64,000 bases of DNA. It comes from Desulfosporosinus shakirovi (GTDB taxonomy: Bacteria > Bacillota > Desulfitobacteriia > Desulfitobacteriales > Desulfitobacteriaceae). Of this stretch, positions 15,179 to 22,852 are shown one piece after another. Under the pieces are notes generated by a model, which had not been told where the DNA came from, ran no database searches, and saw only the letters and a list, made by a program, of their open reading frames with translations. How positions within the stretch are numbered: the stretch's first letter is position 1; each line of letters opens with the position of its first letter. The stretch is taken from positions 124,001-188,000 of the forward strand of contig NZ_JAJDOO010000003.1 in the NCBI RefSeq assembly GCF_020595055.1. The letters are read 5' to 3'. Made by a program: the position numbers and the translations under genes.

Positions 15179-16063
15179 ATGGATTTCATACCGGCGAAGA
15201 CAATTATATCAGGTTACAGTGGAGACAATAAATGGTTTGGAAACAACTATAATATGAACATTTATAAAGGGTGTAGTCATGGCTGTATCTATTGTGACAG
15301 CAGAAGTGAATGCTACCATGTCGAAAACTTTGATAAGGTTAGAGCTAAAGAAAATGCTCTGACCTTAATTCACCGTGATCTTAAGTCAAAACGTAAAACA
15401 GGAGTAATCGGTACAGGTGCCATGAGTGATCCATACAACCCTATAGAAAAGGAGTATAAACTTACCAGAGGTGCCTTAAAACTAATTAACTCCTTCGGTT
15501 TTGGAATTTCGATTGCTACAAAAAGTAATTTGGTTACTAGGGATATTGATATCTTAAATAAGATACGCCAGCATTCCCCAACTCTCATCAAGCTGACCAT
15601 TACCACCTGTGATGACGTGCTTTGCAAAAAGATTGAGCCTAATGTGGCGGTTTCCTCGCAGCGTTTTTCTGCGCTTAAACAATTAGCTGAGAACAATATT
15701 TTTGCGGGGATACTGCTTATGCCTGTCTTGCCATTTATTGAGGATAACGCAGAGAACATTAGCGGTATTATTCGTCTCGCCTCTGAGAATGGCGCTAAAT
15801 TCATCTACCCAGCTTTTGGTGTAACACTAAGACAAAATCAAAGAGATTGGTATTATCGAAAACTTGATGAACTTTTTCCGCATCTTAAAGAGAAATATGC
15901 TCGTCAATATGGTAATTCCTACGAGTGTCACTCCCCAAGCTCCAACGAGCTCTGGCAGTTGATGAAGAGTGAGTGTGAAAGGCTTGGCATTCTTTACAAA
16001 ATGGACGACATTATTCGGGCATACAAAAAAGGCTATTGCATTGATCAGCTTAGGTTGTTTTAG
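15179..16063 (+). CDS. SPL-like radical SAM protein (COG1533)
   Basis: The 294-aa protein has the radical SAM cluster motif CSHGCIYC at ~residues 33-40 and the SPL/Rv2578c-type context NIYKGCSHGCIYCDSR, then IGTGAMSDPYNPIEKEY and ISIATKSNLVTRDIDIL. It resembles the spore photoproduct lyase-related family but is shorter and lacks a clear SplB C-terminal cysteine arrangement; a short CHSPSSNELW motif is seen near the end. These enzymes reductively cleave SAM with a [4Fe-4S] cluster; the substrate for this subfamily is unknown. Confidence 0.88.
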   Translation: MDFIPAKTIISGYSGDNKWFGNNYNMNIYKGCSHGCIYCDSRSECYHVENFDKVRAKENALTLIHRDLKSKRKTGVIGTGAMSDPYNPIEKEYKLTRGALKLINSFGFGISIATKSNLVTRDIDILNKIRQHSPTLIKLTITTCDDVLCKKIEPNVAVSSQRFSALKQLAENNIFAGILLMPVLPFIEDNAENISGIIRLASENGAKFIYPAFGVTLRQNQRDWYYRKLDELFPHLKEKYARQYGNSYECHSPSSNELWQLMKSECERLGILYKMDDIIRAYKKGYCIDQLRLF

Positions 16064-16182
16064 CAATCGTAAAGATCCTCTAAGTAGTCGTTTTAGAACT
16101 CCCATGTAATTCTGCGCTAGGGATATGGATTGAGCCTCCTTTACGCTTCTTCTCCCTTTTCTCAAGTTCTGCCATTCACTCT

Positions 16183-16218
16183 AATTTGACACAAGAGAAC
16201 CATCCCCATGTGCCAATT
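16183..16218. repeat. REP/RAYT-like palindromic motif
   Basis: TTGACACAAGAGAACC...CCCCATGTGCCAA is the widely seen short element with TTGACAC / GTGYCAA ends and the GAACCRTCCCC core, often found next to REP-associated tyrosine transposases. No intact transposase remains here, and 16064-16165 shows only vague remnants. Confidence 0.5.
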
Positions 16219-16228
16219 TGTGCCAATT

Positions 16229-16779
16229 CTAATAAGTTTGCGGGAACAGACCCGGTGAAAGCTTGCCTAACCCTTGAAATATCCAGGCATCTCCGGAATC
16301 TGCCCTTGAAAAGTAACCCTGGAGCTTTTCAGTTGATCCATCATTGAGCGTCACGATCATTTTCACTCTTGCTTCTTTGGCATCCGGGTTAACCGCCCTA
16401 TGGGGTTCACTCATAGACCAGAGCTCTATTTCTCCAAGTTCAATTTTAATCGATTGAGTACCTATTTTATTCAGCAGTGCCGCTGTTCGGACAGCATAAT
16501 CGTCCTGGATTCCTTTTTGTCTAAAGTGAGCCTCCGCTTGGCCGGTTTTGAGTTGAGTATCAATAAATTTTGTACATGACCTGTAGACATCCTTCCTCGT
16601 CTGACTATCCGGCCAAGTTGAAAGCCCGGTCACATACCACTTTCCATCAATTTCTACCAACTCATGAGGTCCTCTGAAATACTTACCGTCCAGGATAACC
16701 GCTGCCCTGTTGGGGGCTTTCATTTTAAGGCGATGATTATTCCAACTACACGGAAAACAGGTCTTTGAAAGAACTTCAT
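16229..16779 (-). pseudogene. Frameshifted small secreted/anchored protein, unknown
   Basis: A well-placed start (ATG 16779, GAGGAGGG upstream) begins MKFFQRPVFRVVGIIIALK, a signal or anchor segment, but that frame stops at once. The body continues in another frame from 16723 to 16229, with DGKYFRGPHELVEIDGKWY, SMSEPHRAVNPDAKEA and GYFSRADSGDAWIFQGL. One frameshift near 16725 would restore a ~180-aa exported protein. Either the gene is dead or there is a sequencing error. Family not recognised. Confidence 0.55.
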
Positions 16780-17058
16780 AATTACCCTCCTCAGAATTCC
16801 GGCTTCACCTAACATCTGATAAAACCCGAAATTTGGCTCATCTATCTTTTTTCGCCAAGCTGCACTTATTTCCTCTCATTTGCCGCCCACAATAGTTGTT
16901 TCTTCACATTAAAATCTGATTGGCCCCCTGTTTACTCAAGCTATTTTTGTCACCTTCTAGCTGGATGAAAATGGGCATACTATATTGAACAACAGTTTGG
17001 AAGGTGATAAGATATGGACAAAGAAAACTCTGAACTCGGTAAGGAGGAGGAAGAAAAC

Positions 17059-17202
17059 ATGGCAATTTCAACTGCTAATAAATCACAAGTTAAACTTCCG
17101 CCTATGGATAGAATGAGACAAATGGCTCAAGAAGCTATGCAAAAAAAAGGACTTACTGAAAGAGATATTAGAAAACTGATAGGAATAAAGAGGTATTCAT
17201 AA
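17059..17202 (+). CDS. Small hypothetical protein with conserved leader
   Basis: A 47-aa protein from ATG 17059 (MAISTANKSQVKLPP) with GGAGGAGG eight bases upstream. It contains a basic helical stretch ending GLTERDIRKLIGIKRYS. An in-frame upstream ATG (17014) would add DKENSELGKEEEEN, equivalent to the leader of the gene at 9414. A further open frame (IEIEGLKILSDDDFVSVYEG) follows to 17274 in a different phase. It looks like half of a small regulatory or antitoxin-like pair, but no family is certain. Confidence 0.5.
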   Translation: MAISTANKSQVKLPPMDRMRQMAQEAMQKKGLTERDIRKLIGIKRYS

Positions 17203-17282
17203 TATTGAAATAGAAGGATTAAAAATTCTGTCTGATGATGATTTTGTATCTGTATATGAAGGATTAGTAAAATAATCAGGGT

Positions 17283-17330
17283 TTTGAAAGGAAAGACCTT
17301 TACCAAGGGGTCTTTCCTTTCAAATTTCTG
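17283..17330. terminator. Strong terminator, 16-bp stem
   Basis: TTTGAAAGGAAAGACC (17283-17298) pairs perfectly with 17309-17324. It ends the small ORF unit. Confidence 0.8.
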
Positions 17331-17344
17331 CCCATAAATGAAAT

Positions 17345-17420
17345 GAAGTTATAAGAAATAACCGCGATCCTGGGGAGGGGCGGTTATTTCTTTTTCATGA
17401 TCATAACAACGAGTGTCGCA
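17345..17420. repeat. Dispersed hairpin repeat, copy 3
   Basis: Stem GAAATAACCGC (17355-17365) / GCGGTTATTTC (17380-17390), followed by T5 on the plus strand and the same CATGATCATAACAA tail as copy 1. It ends 6 bp from the ABC permease stop codon. Confidence 0.7.
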
Positions 17421-17425
17421 AATGC

Positions 17426-18619
17426 TTAATAGCGCATCCATTTCCACATCTCGGCTGCACTGGCTGATTTTCCATACATTAGCATCCCCACTCGAAATAA
17501 TTTTGCGGCAGCTTTAATCACCAATAATGTGGTCACTAATAAGATGATTGCCGCAACAACAAGTTCCCAGGTAGGAACCTCCGCTAAACCAAGTCGCAGT
17601 ATAGTAATGGTCGGACTGGTTAAAGGGAAAAATGTACCTATTTGAGCCGCTAGACCATTAGGGTTCGAAATCACCGGTCCAACAAATATAAATCCTAGCA
17701 TGGGTAACATAAAGACCATGCCTTGGGTATTGCTGGCACTTTGCATATCCGTCATAGTTGAACCAATCCCCACAAAAAGCGCAGCAAATAGCAGATAACC
17801 CGTCAAGGCAAAGAATATCAAGATTGGTAATTGACCCAGAGAAATCATAGCCCAGACGGGTATATCCATAAAGTACCAAGCTGCCGGCAATCCAATAGAA
17901 AGCCAAAGCACCAGTTGGGAAATTCCCAAGAGAAAGTGACCGATAATCTTACCTTGCATTAAGTTATCCGAGCTTACCGAGGAAAGGATGATCTCTGCCA
18001 TTCGATCTTGTTTTTCTTGTAAGGCACTTTGCAAAAGCATGGCACCTGAGGTGAAAATCAAAAACAGGACGATTCCTGCTAGGGCTATTGATACACCAAT
18101 GCGGTTGGATTGATCTCCGTTGCTCTCACCACCAATTTGCACTGATGACAGAAGGGCCGGTGAGGTTAAGTAGGCGACCTGCTCTTGTTTTATTCCTATT
18201 TCTTGAACCCTTAGTCCTTGTAATAAATTACTTAATAAGCCTTGTAATTCCTTAAACACGACTTTTTTTTCAGCAGTGTGAACTTGGACTTGGCCTGTTT
18301 TTAGAAAGGCTTGGTTCAAGATAAAATATCCCGTGGCTTCTTCTTCCAGGACTAATTCTTCTAATTCTGCTTGCTCCCCCTGATACTGCACAAACTTAAG
18401 ATTTGTATCCGTTGCAGCTTCCACTAATTGCCCGAACTCAGAGATTTCATCAATGACATAAAAGACTTCCTGTTGAGGTTTATCTAACTTAGAGATCAAT
18501 TGGGGCACGCCGGCAAAGAGAAGCATAATGATAGGGGTCAGTAATAGGCCAATCAAGAATTGCTTGTTCGTAAAATTTCTTGTAAATTCCCATTTAGCGA
18601 TTTTCCAAGTTAATTTCAT
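17426..18619 (-). CDS. ABC-2 type permease (NatB-like exporter subunit)
   Basis: The 397-aa permease starts at ATG 18619 (GGAGGG upstream, inside the ATPase gene). It has an N-terminal anchor (FLIGLLLTPIIMLLFAGV), a ~150-residue extracytoplasmic domain and then about five further membrane helices (IALAGIVLFLIFTSGAML to AAIILLVTTLLVIKAA). This is the architecture of NatB/YhaP-type ABC-2 permeases, which export Na+ or lipophilic compounds. It forms a transporter with the ATPase upstream. The substrate is unknown. Confidence 0.88.
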   Translation of the reverse strand: MKLTWKIAKWEFTRNFTNKQFLIGLLLTPIIMLLFAGVPQLISKLDKPQQEVFYVIDEISEFGQLVEAATDTNLKFVQYQGEQAELEELVLEEEATGYFILNQAFLKTGQVQVHTAEKKVVFKELQGLLSNLLQGLRVQEIGIKQEQVAYLTSPALLSSVQIGGESNGDQSNRIGVSIALAGIVLFLIFTSGAMLLQSALQEKQDRMAEIILSSVSSDNLMQGKIIGHFLLGISQLVLWLSIGLPAAWYFMDIPVWAMISLGQLPILIFFALTGYLLFAALFVGIGSTMTDMQSASNTQGMVFMLPMLGFIFVGPVISNPNGLAAQIGTFFPLTSPTITILRLGLAEVPTWELVVAAIILLVTTLLVIKAAAKLFRVGMLMYGKSASAAEMWKWMRY

Positions 18620-19529
18620 CCGAGGACCCTCCTTTGGCAATTCTTACGAAGATATCATGTAAGGATATCCTAGCCACAGAGAGTTCATCGATGGGTGCTT
18701 CCGGTGGTATAGTGGCCAAAAATTGGGCCGGTGCAGTATTGTCCTTTAATACTAAGGACCACTTCTTTCCCAGCCTCTGAAAACTCTGAACCAGGGGGGA
18801 TTGGGTTAATTCGGGAATCTCCTGTTCGGCAATTATGTTTACCTGATAACTGCCATACTGGGCCTTGATATCCTGAAGAGGGCCATATAATACCTTTTCC
18901 CCTTTGTTAATGATAAATATTCGATTACAGATTTCTTCGACTAAATTCATTTGATGACTAGATATCAAGATGGCCATGCCCTGATCCGCCAACTGACGAA
19001 TTTCCTGTTTGAAAATATCCTGACTTACTGGATCTAAGCCAGAAAAGGGCTCATCTAAGACAACCAGAGCAGGTTGGTGCAGTACGGAGGCGATAAACTG
19101 AACCTTTTGAGCCATGCCCTTGGAAAGCTGTTGAACTTTAGAGTTTGCTTTGTCTGCCAATTGAAATTTTTCTAACCATTCCATGATTCTCTTTCTGGCT
19201 ATGACTTTATCTAAACCTTTTAGTCCAGATAAAAACAGTAAAATCTCCATTACCTTGGCTTCTTTATAAAGACCCCTTTCCTCAGGTAGATATCCAACAC
19301 TGGCTTGAGGAATTCGGTTTCTGCTCTCTCCATTTAAGAAGAAATGTAGTTCCCCTTGATCAGGAGCAGTAATGCCCATGATCATTCTAATGGTAGTCGT
19401 CTTGCCGGCCCCATTAGGACCCATAATACCCATGATTTCCCCCGCTTTAACTGCAAAGGAAATATCGTTGATCACTTTTACCCCATTATAGGTTTTGTTG
19501 ATGTTTTTGACGTCTAAAGTGTTGTTCAT
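18594..19529 (-). CDS. ABC transporter ATP-binding protein (NatA-like)
   Basis: The 311-aa ATPase has Walker A GPNGAGKTTT, Q-loop region VGYLPEERGLY, signature LSKGMAQKVQF and Walker B LVVLDEPFSGLD, plus the C-terminal extension typical of NatA/YhaQ-type exporters. It overlaps its permease by 26 bp. Upstream lies a scar of the Hen1-Pnkp operon, not a promoter-linked partner. Confidence 0.92.
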   Translation of the reverse strand: MNNTLDVKNINKTYNGVKVINDISFAVKAGEIMGIMGPNGAGKTTTIRMIMGITAPDQGELHFFLNGESRNRIPQASVGYLPEERGLYKEAKVMEILLFLSGLKGLDKVIARKRIMEWLEKFQLADKANSKVQQLSKGMAQKVQFIASVLHQPALVVLDEPFSGLDPVSQDIFKQEIRQLADQGMAILISSHQMNLVEEICNRIFIINKGEKVLYGPLQDIKAQYGSYQVNIIAEQEIPELTQSPLVQSFQRLGKKWSLVLKDNTAPAQFLATIPPEAPIDELSVARISLHDIFVRIAKGGSSDEINLENR

Positions 19530-19561
19530 TGATGCACTCCTAGCTTAGTTAGTTCTTGGGC

Positions 19562-19690
19562 ACCTACGCGACTTACAAAGCGCTTAATCCTTTCCACTCC
19601 TATGGCAAATTCCATGAGGGCATGACGTTGTTTGCGTTTGACATTAAGAACTTTGTTTAGTTATACCCTATGAGTCATCATTCCATGACT
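19562..19690 (-). pseudogene. Scar of a second Hen1-Pnkp operon copy
   Basis: Bases 19570-19646 are ~95% identical to the 3' end of the pnkp gene (25643-25719). At 19647 the sequence jumps to a block matching the DNA just upstream of hen1 (29612-29665; AAGAACTTTGTTTAG). All of hen1 and most of pnkp, about 3.9 kb, are absent. Homology to the region beyond hen1 continues to about 19890. The join falls at a short TT microhomology. Confidence 0.8.
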
Positions 19691-19733
19691 TATCAGTGCT
19701 TGTCTAACTCCTAATTAGATATGAATTCATCCC

Positions 19734-19843
19734 TCAAGGGATTCTGGCCTCAGAGACAACATTTGTCATATATTTTCGTTTTCGCCGAACTTCACGCATT
19801 TCCTTCCACCAATCACCAAATATTTCAAAAGCTATGCAAAGGG
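19734..19843 (-). repeat. Copy 2 of the FGDWWKE small-peptide repeat
   Basis: An open minus-strand frame reads AFEIFGDWWKEMREVRRKRK, parallel to the 45-aa ORF at 840-977. It has no start codon of its own, because the 5' end lies in the adjacent terminator stem. Confidence 0.6.
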
Positions 19844-19878
19844 CACCAATCAGTTTAAAACTCTGATTGGTGCCCTTT
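19838..19878 (-). terminator. Terminator of rhodanese-CAP gene
   Basis: AAAGGGCACCAATCAG (19838-19853) pairs perfectly with 19863-19878, 9 bp after the CAP gene stop. A decayed version of the same hairpin is at 29742-29778. Confidence 0.8.
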
Positions 19879-19886
19879 CAAGCTGT

Positions 19887-20894
19887 TTACTTTTTTACAA
19901 ACATTTGTACAAAAACTTTTCCCTTTGGACTATCTGCAATTCCGATTCCGATATAGCTGTAGCTGGCATTAAGCATATTTTTCCGATGGCCTTCTGAAGC
20001 CATTAAGGCCGCATGGGCATTTTCAACGGAAGAGTTCAGGGCGATGTTTTCAGCAGCTCCGTGGAAGGTAACACCTAATTTACTCAACATATCGAAAGGA
20101 GATCCGTAGGTTGGAGATGTATGAGAAAAATAGTTATTTTTGACCATATCCTCAGACTTTATTTGAGCAATTTCCATCACCTTTATATCTGTGCTTAATG
20201 GTGCTGCTCCTATTTTAGATCGTTCAGCATTGATTAAATCTAACATTTTTTGCTTTTGAGCATTGATCTGGGGGGTTGGTTCAGGAGTCAGTACAGGGTT
20301 GGGTGCTGGAGCTGGAGTCGGAGTCGGTTTAGGGACAGGTTTAGGTGTTGGTGACTGAGGGGCTGGTGAAGCGACGGGCTGCTGTATCTTCTCCGGATTT
20401 GTTTGTTCTAAAGACTTTACATCCTTTTCCTCTTTAGTTTGTTGTTCATTTGCTTGAGTTGCTTCTGTCATTTGATTGGTACTGGGAGTCGTTTCCGTTT
20501 CATATGGCCAGCTATTGATACCGCCAAAATCATAGACATTGGTATAATTCATATTGGCGAGTGCCTGAGCGGCAATAGCGCTTCGATTTCCGCTTCGACA
20601 ATAAACGAATATGGTTGCATCCTTGTCTTTAAGCTTTTCCGTTGCCTGTGTTTCGATAGTCTCAACGGGGATTAACAAACTTCCGGGGATATGCTTCTCT
20701 GCGTATTCGGCTTCAGACCTTACATCCAGCAGAATGATACCATTTTCATTGTCTAAACGTTTCTTGGCAGTTTCACTGGTAATAGTTTGATAGGCAGGAT
20801 TCTTGTCAGATTCAGATTGTACTGGTGAACACCCTGCCAAGCTTAGGAAACTTACAAAAACTAAAACGGTGAATATCTGGATGATTTTTTTCAA
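19887..20894 (-). CDS. Lipoprotein with rhodanese and CAP/SCP domains
   Basis: The 335-aa protein starts at TTG 20894 (GGAG upstream). It has a lipoprotein signal ending LSLAGC (Cys22), a rhodanese domain at ~35-135 (LLDVRSEAEYAEKHIPGS, active-site loop CRSGNRS), a Pro-rich linker (~165-210, PTPKPVPKPTPTPAPAP) and a C-terminal CAP/SCP domain (LDLINAERSKIGAAPLS, FSHTSPTYGSPF, AAENIALN, EGHRKNMLNASYSYIGIGI). Each domain is common, but the anchored fusion is unusual. It should sit on the outer face of the membrane. A scar of the last codons is at 13348-13415. Confidence 0.9.
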   Translation of the reverse strand: MKKIIQIFTVLVFVSFLSLAGCSPVQSESDKNPAYQTITSETAKKRLDNENGIILLDVRSEAEYAEKHIPGSLLIPVETIETQATEKLKDKDATIFVYCRSGNRSAIAAQALANMNYTNVYDFGGINSWPYETETTPSTNQMTEATQANEQQTKEEKDVKSLEQTNPEKIQQPVASPAPQSPTPKPVPKPTPTPAPAPNPVLTPEPTPQINAQKQKMLDLINAERSKIGAAPLSTDIKVMEIAQIKSEDMVKNNYFSHTSPTYGSPFDMLSKLGVTFHGAAENIALNSSVENAHAALMASEGHRKNMLNASYSYIGIGIADSPKGKVFVQMFVKK

Positions 20895-21032
20895 GTTAGT
20901 TTTCTCCTCAATCTTTTTATAGTTGCCTTTTTTACTAGTTTAACTCACTTCGTTTAGTAAAGAAAATCTTCCTATTGTTTTAATACTTGATCAATGAGCG
21001 AATCCGGCACAATTACAGGTGGATGCTCTTCT

Positions 21033-21208
21033 CTACTTCTCCCCATCCCCGGCATATGGAACGATACTCTTCTTAACATTCCGAACTCCGCCCAGGGGAT
21101 TTGTGACATCCCCCTGATAACGGGGAATAACATGAATATGCGCGTGAAAAGCGCTCTGTCCGGCAGCTGCTCCAACGTTAATCCCCACAACCACTCCCTT
21201 ATTTTTTA
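21033..21208 (-). pseudogene. C-terminal remnant of HIT-family protein
   Basis: The minus strand reads KNKGVVVGINVGAAAGQS, then FHAHIHVIPRYQGD with the HxHxH triad, and ends PYAGDGEK-stop at 21033. A stop codon lies directly upstream and the first half of the HIT domain is missing. A second, more decayed HIT tail is at about 60650-60770. Confidence 0.8.
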
Positions 21209-21307
21209 ACTCTTAAATCACATAGAAAGCGGCCTTTGTAAATGCTATTTTAGACCTCATTAACGAGAATCCTCATTAAAAACTTATGTCAAATTAATGT
21301 TTACAAG

Positions 21308-21345
21308 GGAGGGATTCTTAAAAAGAAATCCCTTCTTTCTTTTTG
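21308..21345. terminator. Terminator-like hairpin
   Basis: GGGATTTCTT on the minus strand pairs with GGGATTCTT around an A-rich loop, followed by TTCTTTCTTTTT on the plus strand. It separates the HIT remnant from the agr region. Confidence 0.5.
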
Positions 21346-21417
21346 ATGTGATATAATTCCAAATCATGTAGTACTACTTTCTATATTGGACGAATGGTAA
21401 AATAAGGAGGAACTACG

Positions 21418-21489
21418 ATGAGAAATAGTAGAGGAATAAATTACATATGGACTACGGCCCAAAGTCGGTTTTCTCCAATAGCCCCTTGA
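21418..21489 (+). CDS. Possible 23-aa leader peptide
   Basis: ATG 21418 follows a near-perfect ribosome-binding site (AAGGAGG, seven bases) and encodes MRNSRGINYIWTTAQSRF plus five residues. A GC-rich hairpin AGCCCC/GGGGCT overlaps its end (21479-21505). It lies ~180 bp before the response-regulator gene and could be a leader or a remnant. No homologue is recognised. Confidence 0.3.
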   Translation: MRNSRGINYIWTTAQSRFSPIAP

Positions 21490-21670
21490 TTTCAAATGGG
21501 GCTTATGGGTTATCACAAGCACAACCTCTTTTATTTACCTCGCTTTAGATTCTTGTAAGCATCTTGGTATATGAGGTAACTTTTAAAATAATTGTATGAG
21601 ATAGTATGGTTAATATGGTGAGCCGTATTATTTTGCCACTTCATTGTTGTTCTAAGAAAGAGGGGAACAA

Positions 21671-22372
21671 ATGGTTATTGGAATTGTTGAGGACGACTTG
21701 TTTTTTCAAGAAGAGCTTGTTAGCTTTTTGCACACTCTTTCAGATATCGAAGATATTTCTGTATTTGCTAAGGGAGAGGATTTTTTAAACAGCGCTAATA
21801 ACTTGAATCTGGATGTTCTTTTCCTCGATATTGGGTTGCCAGGTGCTTCAGGAGTTGAGGTAGCAAAATGCATCCGAAGGGATTCCCCACTTCTTGATAT
21901 TGTTTTTATCACAGCTGATGATAGCTATATAAAGGATGCTTTTCAACTTTACGCCTCAGATTATATTGAAAAACCTTTGAATAGTGAGAGGCTGAAAACA
22001 ACATTAGAACGCATTCGCAGCAGACTTGTTGGTTTTAACCAAAGAATTGAGTTAAAAACTGAGGAAGGCGTGATCTTTCTCAATCATAATGAAATCTATT
22101 GGGTGGAGGCGCTTGCGAAGAAATCGATGATTCACACGAAAAGCCATTCCTTTACTTGTCTTTACACCTTAAAGGAAATGGAAAAAAAACTTGATCAAAG
22201 AACGTTTTTTAGAGCAGGGCGCTCTGATCTTGTCAATCTCAGATTTGTTGAATCCATTCAACCCTCCTCACGAAATTTGTTTGAAATTATATTTAAGGGA
22301 AAGGACGAGCGGGCTTTCCTGCAAAAAGATAGGTATCAAGAATTTAGAAAGAGAATTAAATCGGTAGGATGA
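21671..22372 (+). CDS. LytTR response regulator of agr-like system (AgrA-like)
   Basis: The 233-aa protein has a receiver domain (acidic pair EDD at 7-9, phospho-acceptor in LFLDIGLPG, ITADD, KP at the end) and a LytTR DNA-binding domain (~125-230; YWVEALAKKSMIHT, LDQRTFFRAGRSDLVNL). AgrA-type regulators bind 9-bp direct repeats spaced by 12 bp, and one such repeat is present before agrD (24319-24348). It is the first gene of a tight operon with a membrane protein, kinase and AgrB. GAGGGG precedes ATG. Confidence 0.9.
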   Translation: MVIGIVEDDLFFQEELVSFLHTLSDIEDISVFAKGEDFLNSANNLNLDVLFLDIGLPGASGVEVAKCIRRDSPLLDIVFITADDSYIKDAFQLYASDYIEKPLNSERLKTTLERIRSRLVGFNQRIELKTEEGVIFLNHNEIYWVEALAKKSMIHTKSHSFTCLYTLKEMEKKLDQRTFFRAGRSDLVNLRFVESIQPSSRNLFEIIFKGKDERAFLQKDRYQEFRKRIKSVG

Positions 22373-22376
22373 AGAG

Positions 22377-22841
22377 GTGAGTACAATTATTGAACTGCTA
22401 GTTTTCTCTGTACCTGAAGCTTTTGTGATTTTTATGCTGGCTTCCAGTATCAGCAGAAGAAAAATATTGCTTAGTCGTTCAATCATTATTAGTATTCTCT
22501 TTGGCCTTGTCACATTTTCAACCGGATTATTACTTGGAAACTACATCCTGAACATACTTTGCTCTTGTGTATTGATTGTTTTACTGCTTAAGTTCGGGGG
22601 ATCTTATGAGCTATATGATGCTATCACTGCAGGTCTTATGGCTATTTCTATTTATCTTGCCATAGAATTCATAAATGTGAATTTTTTGCAGATGGTAACT
22701 GATATTGATCCCATAAACTTAGGGGATAATTTAAAGTTAAAACTGTTGTGGTTTATGCCTCAGCTTCTGTTTGCCAGAGGGCTCTCTTTCGTTATTCGAT
22801 ATTTCGCAAATTCCAAGTTCCAAGAACAAGCTAATGAATAG
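22377..22841 (+). CDS. Membrane protein, possible split sensor of agr kinase
   Basis: A 154-aa integral membrane protein (GTG 22377, only 4 bp after the response regulator) with about four hydrophobic segments (ELLVFSVPEAFVIFMLA, IIISILFGLVTFSTGLLLG, ILNILCSCVLIVLLLKF, AITAGLMAISIYLAIEF). AgrC kinases normally carry a 6-TM sensor. The kinase encoded next has only about two TM helices, so this protein may supply the rest of the sensor. That is inference from context and topology. Confidence 0.6.
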   Translation: MSTIIELLVFSVPEAFVIFMLASSISRRKILLSRSIIISILFGLVTFSTGLLLGNYILNILCSCVLIVLLLKFGGSYELYDAITAGLMAISIYLAIEFINVNFLQMVTDIDPINLGDNLKLKLLWFMPQLLFARGLSFVIRYFANSKFQEQANE

Positions 22842-22852
22842 AGGCAGTGATC

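Noticed and set aside
15827-16165. Minus-strand ORF of 112 aa overlapping the radical SAM gene
   Set aside because: Mostly antisense to the well-supported radical SAM gene; no family match recognised.
6960-17420. CRISPR array from the recurring ~70-bp repeats
   Set aside because: Only three copies, kilobases apart, with no regular spacers and no cas genes.
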